15,941 nucleotides of DNA from Desulfobacula sp. (GTDB lineage Bacteria > Desulfobacterota > Desulfobacteria > Desulfobacterales > Desulfobacteraceae): positions 1 through 15,941 of the forward strand of contig JAGLNZ010000170.1 in the NCBI GenBank assembly GCA_023139225.1, in the 5' to 3' direction. Every line of letters begins with the position of its first letter. The stretch's first letter is position 1. A program made the translations under genes and the position numbers. The notes beneath the pieces were generated by a model. That model worked only from the letters and a program-made list of their open reading frames with translations. It searched no databases and had not been told where the DNA came from. Positions 7,223 through 14,385 of the stretch are shown here, piece after piece.

Positions 7223-8057
7223 TATGTTTTACGAAATCTTTGACCCTGACAACCTGTTTTTAAAATATGCCTTTATTATGGGCGGCCTTGCCTCGATTTC
7301 CTTTGGCATTATCGGCACATTTGTCACCACCAAAAAAATCGGATACCTTGCCGGAGCCATTTCCCATTCCGTATTCGGCGGAATCGGCCTGGCTCTTTTT
7401 CTTCAGGTCAATGCAGGGCTCACATGGTTTGACCCGATGTTGGGGGCTGTATTGGCTGCAATTATTGCTGCCGTGACTATAGGCCTTGTCAGCCTTCATG
7501 CAAAAGAACGGGAAGATTCCATTATCGGTACACTCTGGGCTGTGGGAATGGCATCAGGAATCCTGCTCATTGACAAGACACCCGGCTATTTCAATCTCAG
7601 CTCCTATCTGTTTGGAGATATCCTGTTGATTTCAGGTAAGGATCTCCTATATGTCGGATGCCTGGATGCACTGGTTCTTGGTATTTCCATTCTTTTTTTC
7701 AACCGGTTTTTCAGTGTTTGTTTTGACAATGAATTTACATATTTAAGGGGGATCAATACCACTTTTTTCTACCTTTTGCTGCTCATTCTCACTGCCCTGA
7801 CCATAGTGCTTCTAGTCAGGGTTGTGGGGATTGTGCTGGTTATTGCCCTGTTGACGATTCCTCCGGCTATTGCCTCATTTTACGCAAAACGGCTGTGGCA
7901 GATGATGCTCTATTCAATTTTGCTATGCACTTTATTTACATGGACGGGTCTTGGCATAAGTTATTCATACAGCCTTTCCAGCGGACCTGCCATCATTGTA
8001 TTAAGCGGTGCAACTTACCTTGTTCTGCTGGTTATCCATAAACTGTTCAAACACTGA
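7215..8057 (+). CDS. znuB: Zinc/manganese ABC transporter permease (ABC-3 family)
   Basis: A 280-residue inner-membrane protein made almost entirely of hydrophobic helices (about 7-8, for example near 14-36, 41-63, 74-93, 105-119, 143-162, 184-206, 210-225, 236-252 and 258-276). The pattern GxxxxxKKIGYLAGAISHSVFGG near the N-terminus and VGIVLVIALLTIPPAIA near residue 214 are family signatures of ZnuB/MntB permeases (the latter corresponds to the canonical VGxLLVxALLxxPAAxA). The ATG at 7215 is chosen over an upstream ATG at 7182 because AAGAAGG lies 8-9 nt before it and it gives the classical 8-nt overlap with the ATPase stop. The 3' end overlaps the convergent oxidoreductase gene by 11 nt, so no intergenic terminator is available between the two. 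Confidence 0.92.
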   Translation: MIDMFYEIFDPDNLFLKYAFIMGGLASISFGIIGTFVTTKKIGYLAGAISHSVFGGIGLALFLQVNAGLTWFDPMLGAVLAAIIAAVTIGLVSLHAKEREDSIIGTLWAVGMASGILLIDKTPGYFNLSSYLFGDILLISGKDLLYVGCLDALVLGISILFFNRFFSVCFDNEFTYLRGINTTFFYLLLLILTALTIVLLVRVVGIVLVIALLTIPPAIASFYAKRLWQMMLYSILLCTLFTWTGLGISYSYSLSSGPAIIVLSGATYLVLLVIHKLFKH

Positions 8058-9411
8058 TTTTACCCAACTTTTGCAGCGCCTGTTCCGCAGCTATACTAAT
8101 TGGTTCTAAACTCGGCTCCGAAGAGATGTCAGGGTTGCACGCAGATGTAAATGTCGTTAGATCGCAGATTGTTTTTTCTCCCATGATAAAGGCGGTCACC
8201 GCGTCAATTTTCCTTGCAGGCGGTATACTATGGCTTACAATCTGGCCGCCGATCAGTTTCTGGGTCTTTTTATCAAAAACAAGCTTGATTCTCCATGGTT
8301 TCATACCCGGAATCATTCCATGTTTGCTTCGAGAATCTACAGTTGCACAAACGGTTTCAAACCCCTCTTTTACAGCGAATTCCTCGGTAACCCCCGTGGC
8401 TGCAACCACCATGTCAAACATTTGGCAACCGCCGGCATTGACTACTCCTGGAAATTTTATATCATAACCGGCAAGTCGTTTTGCAGCCAGGCGTCCCTGC
8501 ATGACAGCGGGTCCCCTGAGACGTCCCGCGTCTGGTCTTTTTGTAATAAAATTGACTTTTTCGACACAGTCTCCGCCAGCCATAATGTCAGGGTGTGATG
8601 TTTCCTGGAACTCATTAACCTTGATTCCGAATTTTCCCATTTCAAGCCCTATATCTTCGGCAAGTTTGACATTCGGACTGACACCAACATTGACAAAAAC
8701 CATATCTGCATCCAGTTTTTCACCTGAGGCAAGCTCCACACCGGTGACAAATCCGTTTTCACCCAGAATTTTTTCCACCTTTTTCCCGGTCAGAATTTTA
8801 ATCTCTTTTTCCTCAAAATATTTTGTGACCGAATCAGCCATGTCTCCATCAAGCATCAAGGGAAGTGGATGATCAAGAGATTCCACGACAGTGATGTCAA
8901 GCGTATCAGGATGATGAGCTTCAAGCAGCGAAGCAATCTCCATGGAGATAAAACCTGCGCCGATAAACACTATTTTTTTTGGAGCATTGTCATCACCAAA
9001 GTCTCTAATCTTCTTTGCATCAGAAAGTCCGCGCAAAGTCATCACACCATTAAGATCCTTTCCCTCAATCGAAGGAATAAATGAATTTGATCCAGTAGCA
9101 AGAAGCAGTTTGTCATAATCAAATTCCCGGCCATCCGATATGATCACCTTCCTGGTTTCAGCGTCCACCTTTGTAACTTCAGCTACCACAACATTAATGC
9201 CCGCATCCTCAAGATTTTTATCAGGAACTATAATCGATTCCGGAGTGACCTGACCGGCCACAACATGCGGAAGCGCTCACCTGACAATAAAAAACTCTTC
9301 TTTTCGTATAACCGTTACATCCACATCCGGCATTAATTTTTTAGCCATCATTACAGCCGGGCCGCCCGCGCCGCTACATCCTACAACAACTAGTTTTTCC
9401 TGCTTTTCCAT
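8047..9411 (-). CDS. FAD/NAD(P)-dependent disulfide oxidoreductase, probable selenoprotein with UGA-encoded Sec45
   Basis: Read as one gene from the ATG at 9411 (GGAG 6 nt upstream) this is 454 residues, the normal length of the CoA-disulfide reductase/NADH oxidase family. The only interruption is an in-frame UGA at 9279-9277, codon 45. Residues 7-26 form the FAD-binding strand and Gly-rich loop (VVVGCSGAGGP). Residues 40-53 read FFIVR-U-ALPHVVAG and align with the family's F..C.LPY..GG, where C is the redox-active cysteine, so UGA falls exactly on the catalytic residue. Further features: ATG motif LLLATGSNSFIP (103-114), NAD-binding GAGFISMEIA (about 151-160), second FAD motif MAGGDCVE (257-264) and a C-terminal dimerisation domain ending near ACNPDISSEPSLEP. 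A conventional call from the GTG at 9261 would lose the FAD loop and active site and has no ribosome-binding site. Likely substrates are low-molecular-weight disulfides, persulfides or peroxide/O2. Which one cannot be told. Sec insertion is inferred, not proven. Confidence 0.87.
9238..9279 (-). promoter_or_regulatory. Candidate bacterial SECIS hairpin at UGA codon 45
   Basis: In the mRNA the UGA (9279-9277) is followed by GCGC, then a lower stem UUCCG (9272-9268) paired with CGGAA (9242-9238), an asymmetric internal loop (CAUGUU on one side, UC on the other), an upper stem GUGGCC (9261-9256) paired with GGUCAC (9250-9245, five Watson-Crick pairs and one G-U), and an apical loop GGUCA. The loop begins with G residues 21 nt after the UGA, matching the bacterial SECIS rules (short upper stem, G in the first loop positions, about 16-37 nt from UGA). 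The GGUC loop closely resembles that of E. coli fdhF, which contacts SelB. Pairing was done by eye. Confidence 0.82.
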
Positions 9412-9471
9412 AATTTCTCCTTTTATTTTAAATACTTTTGGATAAAAAAATTATTGATTAGTCCCTTGCGA

Positions 9472-9488
9472 ATGCAATGCATGTGCCA
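9472..9488 (-). promoter_or_regulatory. Sigma-54 promoter of the selenoprotein gene
   Basis: On the minus strand the 17-mer TGGCACATGCATTGCAT fits the -24/-12 consensus TGGCACR-N4-TTGCW at every defined position, with GG and GC correctly spaced. Transcription would start near 9460, giving a leader of about 50 nt before the ATG at 9411. Sigma-54 promoters need an enhancer-binding ATPase. No such activator gene is in this window, so the controlling signal is unknown. Confidence 0.82.
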
Positions 9489-9669
9489 GTGGGTGTAAAG
9501 GGGAAAATATTAAAAAATTCTTTATGATATCAAACTGTTATCCAAACTCACCTTTAAAAATGACCTTTATGATTGCTTAAAAAAAAATACAAAACAGTCG
9601 CACAATGAAAACATAAGTTCTCAAAGTTGCGATCAGTCCCTTATAAATCTTTAAAAAAACCGGTTCCCT

Positions 9670-9687
9670 GTGACAATTTTTTGTTAC
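9670..9687. repeat. Inverted repeat GTGACAA-tttt-TTGTTAC
   Basis: Two 7-nt arms separated by TTTT, with one G-T mismatch between arms. It lies 118 nt before the first binding-protein gene. The TTGTTAC half carries the same TGTTACA-like word seen near the start of the hybrid-kinase operon at 5266-5294, so it may be an operator for the same regulator. Function is not established. Confidence 0.35.
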
Positions 9688-9743
9688 AAGATTATAGTCA
9701 TTTCAACAGCTTGTTTTTTTAATATTTTTTTAGTATTAAGTAA

Positions 9744-9759
9744 TAATCCTACAGGATTA
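9744..9759. repeat. Perfect inverted repeat TAATCCT-AC-AGGATTA
   Basis: A perfect 7-2-7 palindrome 45 nt upstream of the first binding-protein start codon. The 2-nt centre is too short for a good RNA hairpin loop, so a protein operator is the more natural reading. A kinase-controlled response regulator or local repressor would fit the position. The regulator is unknown. Confidence 0.4.
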
Positions 9760-9804
9760 CAGGTGGGTGGGTTGTCAAACCATTTTAAAAAAAGGATATA
9801 ATAT

Positions 9805-10926
9805 ATGTGCCGAATTTCCAGACAATTGATACTCATTATTTTATTATTACTGTTTTTTATTCCAGCCAATGCCGCAGAACCTGTAAAGATAGGAATCATT
9901 CTTGCTAAAACCGGGAATGCTGCCTTGGACAGTTCCAATGGGTTTGAAGCAGCCCGATATGCTGCAAAAACGATTAATGAAAAAGGCGGAATACTTAACC
10001 GTCAGATCCAGATTATTGAACTTGATAACAAAAGCACGCCCATCGGTTCAAAACAGGCCGCACTTGACGCTGTAGAAAAAGGGGTCTGCTGCGTTGTAGG
10101 GGCAGTATGGAGTTCTCATTCCCTTGCCATGGCCAGGGTGTTGCAACAAAAACAGATCCCCATGATATCCCCTTCTTCCACGAATCCTTCGGTCACCTTG
10201 ATCGGTGATTATATTTTCAGGATCTGTTTTAATGATAATTTCCAGGGCAAGGTAATGGCAGATTTTGCTATAAATGACTTAAATGCCCAAAAAGCTGTTG
10301 TCCTGACAAATACCAGCAGCAAATACAGTATCGGCCTGTCTGATGCATTTATTAAAGGATTCAGCGAAAAAGGCAAAGTCATATGGCAGACCGATTATAT
10401 TGAGGGCACAACGAATTTTTCCAGCCAACTTGAAAAAATAAATACCCTTAATCCGGATGTTGCATTTATACCGGATCACTTCAGGGAATCGGGATTTATT
10501 ATAAAACAAGCCGGGTCTCTGGGGATCAATATCACTTTTTTAGGGGGGGATGGCTGGCTCAACCAGATGTACAAATACGGCGGGAAGGCCATAGAGGGTA
10601 ATTATTATTCCGCCCAATGGCATCACCTGACAAATGATTTAACCAGCAAAATTTTTGTAGAAACGTATTCGAAAACGCATAAAACTGCCAAACACCCGGT
10701 AATCCCCCTTGTTTATGATTCGGTCACGCTTATGGCAAATGCTATCAAAAGGGCTGGTTCAACCGATACAAAAGCCATAAGGGATGCCATTGCCGCCACA
10801 GATAATTTTAAAGGTGTTACAGGAAAAATAACATTTGATAAAAATGGGGACCCGGTAAACAAACCTGCAGTTATCTTAAAATTTAAAAACAATGATTCGG
10901 TATATTTTAAACAAGTAAGGCCATAA
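9805..10926 (+). CDS. Periplasmic ligand-binding protein, LivJ/Peripla_BP_6 type (copy 1)
   Basis: A 373-residue secreted protein: signal peptide 1-23 (hydrophobic LILIILLLLFFIPANA, cleavage after ANA), then the mature two-lobed binding fold starting VKIGIILAKTG. Family landmarks are GxxAAxxxINEKGGILNRxIQIIELDNKS, the switch region ISPSSTNPSVT, and YDSVTLMANAIKRAG near the C-terminus, as in branched-chain amino acid/amide binding proteins. The ATG follows AAAGGATATAAT. No lipoprotein Cys follows the signal peptide. It is followed 3 nt later by a paralogue and then by a membrane histidine kinase. No permease or ATPase gene of a Liv transporter is nearby, so the protein probably presents a ligand to the kinase rather than to a transporter. 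The ligand is unknown; amino acids, amides and aromatic acids are bound by relatives. Confidence 0.88.
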   Translation: MCRISRQLILIILLLLFFIPANAAEPVKIGIILAKTGNAALDSSNGFEAARYAAKTINEKGGILNRQIQIIELDNKSTPIGSKQAALDAVEKGVCCVVGAVWSSHSLAMARVLQQKQIPMISPSSTNPSVTLIGDYIFRICFNDNFQGKVMADFAINDLNAQKAVVLTNTSSKYSIGLSDAFIKGFSEKGKVIWQTDYIEGTTNFSSQLEKINTLNPDVAFIPDHFRESGFIIKQAGSLGINITFLGGDGWLNQMYKYGGKAIEGNYYSAQWHHLTNDLTSKIFVETYSKTHKTAKHPVIPLVYDSVTLMANAIKRAGSTDTKAIRDAIAATDNFKGVTGKITFDKNGDPVNKPAVILKFKNNDSVYFKQVRP

Positions 10927-10929
10927 ATA

Positions 10930-12066
10930 ATGTGTTTAAAAATATTAAGGCTGACAAGAATAATATGGAGTATCTTTTTCATGCTTGTGGTGTTTGGTTC
11001 TTGGGCCGAAGCATCCCGGACTATTAAAATCGGTGTCCTGCTGGGCTTTACAGGTTCTTATAAAGACAGCCATATCCATACATATCGGGCAATTCAATTG
11101 GCTGTGGATGAATTGAATGAAAAAAACGGAATATTAAAAACAAAAGTTGAACTGGTCAAGCTGGATAATAAAAGCTCCCTGCTCGGCTCAAGACAGGCTG
11201 CAAAAAATGCTGCACAAAAAGATATTATTGCCGTCATTGGTGCCATAAGAAGCTCGAATTCAATCGCCATAGCCCCAATTTTTCAAGATGCCCGGGTTAT
11301 TATGATCTCACCGACATCAACCAATCCTGAAGTCACTTTGCTGGGAGACTATATTTTCAGAACCTGCTATACCGACTTGATCCAGGGTCTGGTGCTTGCA
11401 AATTTTGCTTTTGACGAACTTTCTTTAAAAAATGTCGTTGTACTGACTAATGCGGGGAATAAATACTGTATGGACCTTGCCCGATATTTTATTGATCACT
11501 TTAAGGCTAAAGGAGGTCAATTGCTATGGGAAGAGGACTACCTCGACAAAATTACTGATTTTGATTTATTGATGAAAAAAGTAAAAAAATTAAACCCTGA
11601 AATGATCTTTATCCCCGGCTATAGTAAGGATTCAGGTTTAATTGTAAAAAAAGGCCGCGAACTTGGAATAAGCTCAACATTCATTGGCGGGGACGGCTGG
11701 GATGAACTGATTTATAATTATGCAGGAAATGCGATCAACGGTTGTTTTCATACTGCATTCTGGCATCCTGAATTGCCTGGCAAAAAAAATCAGGCATTTG
11801 TAAAAAATTACCAAAAAAAATATGGCAAAATCAAACGGTTTGACAGTGCTTCCGCATATGATGCCGTTATGATTTTTGCCCTGGCAGTTGAAAAAGCCGG
11901 CTGTCTTGACCCGGAAAAAATAAAACAGGCAATGTATTCCATCGATAACTACGACGGAGCAAGCGGTACTATTAAATTCAATAAAAACGGTGATCCCATA
12001 AAGCCTGTTATTATTCTTAAATACATAAACAATAACTCTTTTTATCTGAAAAGCGTATTGCCTTAA
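10930..12066 (+). CDS. Periplasmic ligand-binding protein, LivJ/Peripla_BP_6 type (copy 2)
   Basis: A 378-residue paralogue of the preceding gene product, aligned along the full length (for example NEKNGILKTKVELVKLDNKSS, ISPTSTNPEVTLLGDYIFR, GGDGWDELIYNYAGNAI, and a shared C-terminal IKFNKNGDPIKPVIILK block). Signal peptide about 1-28 ending in WAEA. The two copies are clearly diverged, so the duplication is not recent. Substitutions in the cleft region (SSNSIAIAPIF here versus SSHSLAMARVL in copy 1, and AFWHPE versus AQWHHL) suggest different ligands. The start codon lies 3 nt after the upstream stop, with AAGG about 9 nt before it. The kinase gene starts 10 nt after its end. Two binding proteins feeding one sensor would broaden the range of compounds detected. 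That is inference. Confidence 0.88.
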   Translation: MCLKILRLTRIIWSIFFMLVVFGSWAEASRTIKIGVLLGFTGSYKDSHIHTYRAIQLAVDELNEKNGILKTKVELVKLDNKSSLLGSRQAAKNAAQKDIIAVIGAIRSSNSIAIAPIFQDARVIMISPTSTNPEVTLLGDYIFRTCYTDLIQGLVLANFAFDELSLKNVVVLTNAGNKYCMDLARYFIDHFKAKGGQLLWEEDYLDKITDFDLLMKKVKKLNPEMIFIPGYSKDSGLIVKKGRELGISSTFIGGDGWDELIYNYAGNAINGCFHTAFWHPELPGKKNQAFVKNYQKKYGKIKRFDSASAYDAVMIFALAVEKAGCLDPEKIKQAMYSIDNYDGASGTIKFNKNGDPIKPVIILKYINNNSFYLKSVLP

Positions 12067-12076
12067 AGTATCCATA

Positions 12077-14020
12077 ATGAAACTTTCCTTAAGATATAAA
12101 ACCAGCCTTGCCATACTGATTTCGTTTTTGGTCATATCCATCATTGTGGGCAAGATTGAACTGAATTTTCAGAACCAAAGATCCCTGGCAACACTTGAAA
12201 AGAACCAATTATTGCTGAAAACCCTCATGGAAAGAGATCAGGAATCTTTTGCAAATGAAATCTTCGAACAAAGCATCCGGGCTCTTCAAATCAGAATTAA
12301 CGCGATCATGCAAATTACCGGTGTAAATCATATTCGGGTCTACAATAGCAATGGCCACTTGATAAATTCCGATAACACTGCCTCCCCAAAAGGGGAAAAG
12401 TTAACATCACAGTTAGAACCCGGGTCCCGAAAAACAATGTTTTCCTTAAATCAAAAACCTGATATAGAATCTTTAACCTATACCAAAGAGATAAGGGCTA
12501 TTGGAGAAACCATCGGCTTTGTTACAATAGACTATTCCCTCAATGATATACGGGTGGAAAAACAAAAATCATGGCTGTTGATCGGCGGGATACTTTTTAT
12601 TATTTTTATCATGATGATGCTCGTTTTAAACCTGGTTCTCTCCCATATGATCATTAAGCCCATCACTACCTTACGAGACTCAATGGACAAAATCAGGTCC
12701 AAAAAAATTAACGAACAGGTAATCATTCACACAGAAGACGAAATAGGCGATCTATCCCGGACATTCAACCAAATGTCCAATGAACTGCTAAACTCGTATA
12801 AAACACTTGAAGACCAGAACAGGGCGCTTAAAAAAAGTGAAAATGAAATTAATAAAATCAAGCTTTATCTGAGCAGTATTATTGACTCCATGCCTTCGGC
12901 AATTATCGGTATTGATAATGATGGAAACATAACCCAGTGGAACCGGGAAGCTGAAAAAATGACCCGAATCAATGCACAGTCCGCATTAAATACCAATATT
13001 ATGGATTATTCTTCCATAATCGGCCTTGAAGAAAAAGATATAAAAAAAACACTTCTGAAAAAAATAATTCATATAAAAAAGAAAAAATCAACTATTATAG
13101 GCAGGGAGGCAAAAACCTTCCAGGCAACTTTATATCCACTGACCGACAGCGGCCTTAAGGGTGCAGTGATTCGAATTGATGATATTACCGAACAGGTATT
13201 GATGCAGGAAGCAATGATTCATTCTGAAAAAATGAAATCGGTGGGAGGGCTTGCCGCCGGCATGGCCCATGAAATCAATAACCCCCTGGCAGGAATACTG
13301 CAAAACGCACAAGTGATTGCGCGCCGCCTGGGAAAAGACCTGCAGATAAATCAGAAAACTGCCAAAGAATGTGGAACAAGTATGGCTGTATTAAATGCCT
13401 ATATTAAAAAACGGAAAATCGACCAATTGCTTACCAATGTCAAAACTGCCGGGAACCGTGCTGCAAGAATTGTAAAGGATATGCTAAGTTTCATTCGCAA
13501 GGAATCAGGAAACTTTGTCTCTCATTCAATGAATCAACTGTTTGATGAAACCGTAAACCTTGCAAAGGCTGATTATGATTTAAAAAAAAAATATGACTTT
13601 AAAAAAATCAAAATCAAAAAAGAGTATCAATCCGACCTGCCGAAGGTCCTGTGTGAAAGGACACAAATACAACAGGTATTTTTCAACCTGCTCAAAAACG
13701 GTGCCTATGCCATGAATGGAATTGAGGACAACCATTATACTCCTATTTTTATCTTGAGAACCCGGCAAATCCGAAATATGGTCCAAATGGAAATTGAGGA
13801 TAATGGACCGGGCATGGATGAAAAAACAAGAAAGCAGATCTTTGAACCCTTTTTCACTACCAAACCTGTAGATATGGGGACAGGTCTTGGCCTTTCCATC
13901 TCGTACTTTATCATAACAGATATACACAAGGGGAAAATGAAGGCCGAGCCGGCAAGGAACAAGGGAACCAGATTTATTATTCAACTTCCCCTTGATACAA
14001 AAAAATACCATGAAAAATAG
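12077..14020 (+). CDS. Membrane sensor histidine kinase with periplasmic domain, HAMP and PAS
   Basis: A 647-residue kinase anchored by TM1 (about 9-25) and TM2 (about 166-189), with a periplasmic sensor domain of about 140 residues between them. Cytoplasmic domains: HAMP 190-243 (IIKPITTLRDSMDKI ... EDEIGDLSRTFNQMSNEL), PAS about 262-375 (SSIIDSMPSAIIGIDNDGNITQWN), HisKA with H398 in GMAHEINNPLAGI, and HATPase with N-box FFNLLKNGAYAM, G1 DNGPGM (575-580) and G2 GTGLGLS (601-607). The HisKA segment contains an unusual insertion of about 35 residues after QNAQVIARRLGKDL, rich in Lys and ending AYIKKRKID. This insertion is also found in some long HK families. No response regulator follows, so the partner is elsewhere. 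Its place behind two secreted binding proteins suggests that ligand-loaded binding proteins contact the periplasmic domain. Confidence 0.92.
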   Translation: MKLSLRYKTSLAILISFLVISIIVGKIELNFQNQRSLATLEKNQLLLKTLMERDQESFANEIFEQSIRALQIRINAIMQITGVNHIRVYNSNGHLINSDNTASPKGEKLTSQLEPGSRKTMFSLNQKPDIESLTYTKEIRAIGETIGFVTIDYSLNDIRVEKQKSWLLIGGILFIIFIMMMLVLNLVLSHMIIKPITTLRDSMDKIRSKKINEQVIIHTEDEIGDLSRTFNQMSNELLNSYKTLEDQNRALKKSENEINKIKLYLSSIIDSMPSAIIGIDNDGNITQWNREAEKMTRINAQSALNTNIMDYSSIIGLEEKDIKKTLLKKIIHIKKKKSTIIGREAKTFQATLYPLTDSGLKGAVIRIDDITEQVLMQEAMIHSEKMKSVGGLAAGMAHEINNPLAGILQNAQVIARRLGKDLQINQKTAKECGTSMAVLNAYIKKRKIDQLLTNVKTAGNRAARIVKDMLSFIRKESGNFVSHSMNQLFDETVNLAKADYDLKKKYDFKKIKIKKEYQSDLPKVLCERTQIQQVFFNLLKNGAYAMNGIEDNHYTPIFILRTRQIRNMVQMEIEDNGPGMDEKTRKQIFEPFFTTKPVDMGTGLGLSISYFIITDIHKGKMKAEPARNKGTRFIIQLPLDTKKYHEK

Positions 14021-14075
14021 GAGTATCCTAGTGTATAGCCATATACACTATGGCCAATAAAAATATTTATACTCC
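14020..14075 (-). terminator. Nested stem-loop with T-tract, terminator of the minus-strand operon
   Basis: An outer 7-bp stem (GGAGTAT 14020-14026 with ATACTCC 14069-14075) encloses a perfect 9-bp hairpin (TAGTGTATA 14029-14037, loop GCCA, TATACACTA 14042-14050). Read on the minus strand, the structure is followed by TATTTTT, as in an intrinsic terminator, about 77 nt after the DUF1858 stop codon. On the plus strand no T-run follows. A competing 6-bp hairpin (GCCATA 14038-14043 with TATGGC 14049-14054) uses the same bases. Confidence 0.5.
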
Positions 14076-14151
14076 AGAGTCATGAGGGCGAGATTAATTA
14101 TTTTTCCTGTTTTTTAAGTATAATGGTTTCACGTATGGAAATCAATTTTTA

Positions 14152-14385
14152 TTACCGAGTCTTCGCAGCACCTTCCAAATCATCCAGAAACCTGTTCAGG
14201 TCAAAGCCGTACCTGTCCGCCACGCTGTGAATGGTTTCAAAAAGTGATTTGCAGCAAATACACTCTCCTGCAAGCACGTCGTATTTTTTAAAAACCGGCA
14301 GGGTTTCCTCATAAACAGCCACAACATCAAGAATTGTCATTTGCGGATTGATGGGCTGCCGGACTTGATTTTTCTTATTGCCCAT
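14152..14385 (-). CDS. Small DUF1858-domain protein
   Basis: A 77-residue protein whose residues 15-75 match the DUF1858 pattern: MTILDVVAVYEETLPVFKKY, then a Cys-bearing turn and SLFETIHSVADRYGFDLNRFLDDL. The usual single C-x-x-C region appears here as CICC (C42, C44, C45), which could bind a metal, an Fe-S centre or sulfur/selenium. DUF1858 domains occur alone or fused to hybrid-cluster and iron-sulfur repair proteins (ScdA/RIC N-terminus) and are common in anaerobes. No molecular role is settled. The ATG overlaps the end of the kinase-like gene by 11 nt and has AAAGGA 5 nt upstream, so it is the last gene of a coupled operon that starts with sulfur/selenium-carrier-like proteins. Confidence 0.82.
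   Translation of the reverse strand: MGNKKNQVRQPINPQMTILDVVAVYEETLPVFKKYDVLAGECICCKSLFETIHSVADRYGFDLNRFLDDLEGAAKTR

Larger units (their letters stand above)
9412..9804. other. Divergent intergenic region with promoters and two inverted repeats
   Basis: A 393-nt AT-rich stretch between the selenoprotein gene (minus) and the first binding-protein gene (plus). It contains the sigma-54 promoter, a tandem pair of similar words (ACCTTTAAAAATG and ACCTTTATGATTG around 9551-9576), and two inverted repeats listed separately. I see no credible protein-coding frame and no RNA gene. A plus-strand promoter for the binding-protein operon should lie here, but I could not pick one -35/-10 pair with confidence because of the many T/A runs. 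Confidence 0.6.

Noticed and set aside
8047..9261. Oxidoreductase gene starting at the GTG at 9261 as a complete 404-residue protein
   Set aside because: It lacks the N-terminal FAD-binding loop and active-site residue, the GTG has no ribosome-binding site and lies inside the SECIS stem, and the intact upstream frame with GGAG and ATG at 9411 joins it across a UGA.
9262..9411. Oxidoreductase as a pseudogene with a premature stop
   Set aside because: No second lesion in 454 codons, the UGA falls exactly on the catalytic Cys column, a SECIS-like hairpin follows, and a high-quality promoter is retained. A sequencing error at this codon remains possible but does not explain the hairpin.
9412..9804. 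Small protein genes in the divergent intergenic region
   Set aside because: The minus-strand frame at 9684-9938 overlaps the well-supported binding-protein gene and its signal peptide, and no family resemblance or ribosome-binding site supports it.
9805..12066. The two binding proteins as part of a branched-chain amino acid import operon
   Set aside because: No LivH/LivM permease or LivG/LivF ATPase genes lie on either side. The next gene is a sensor kinase and the previous one is divergent.
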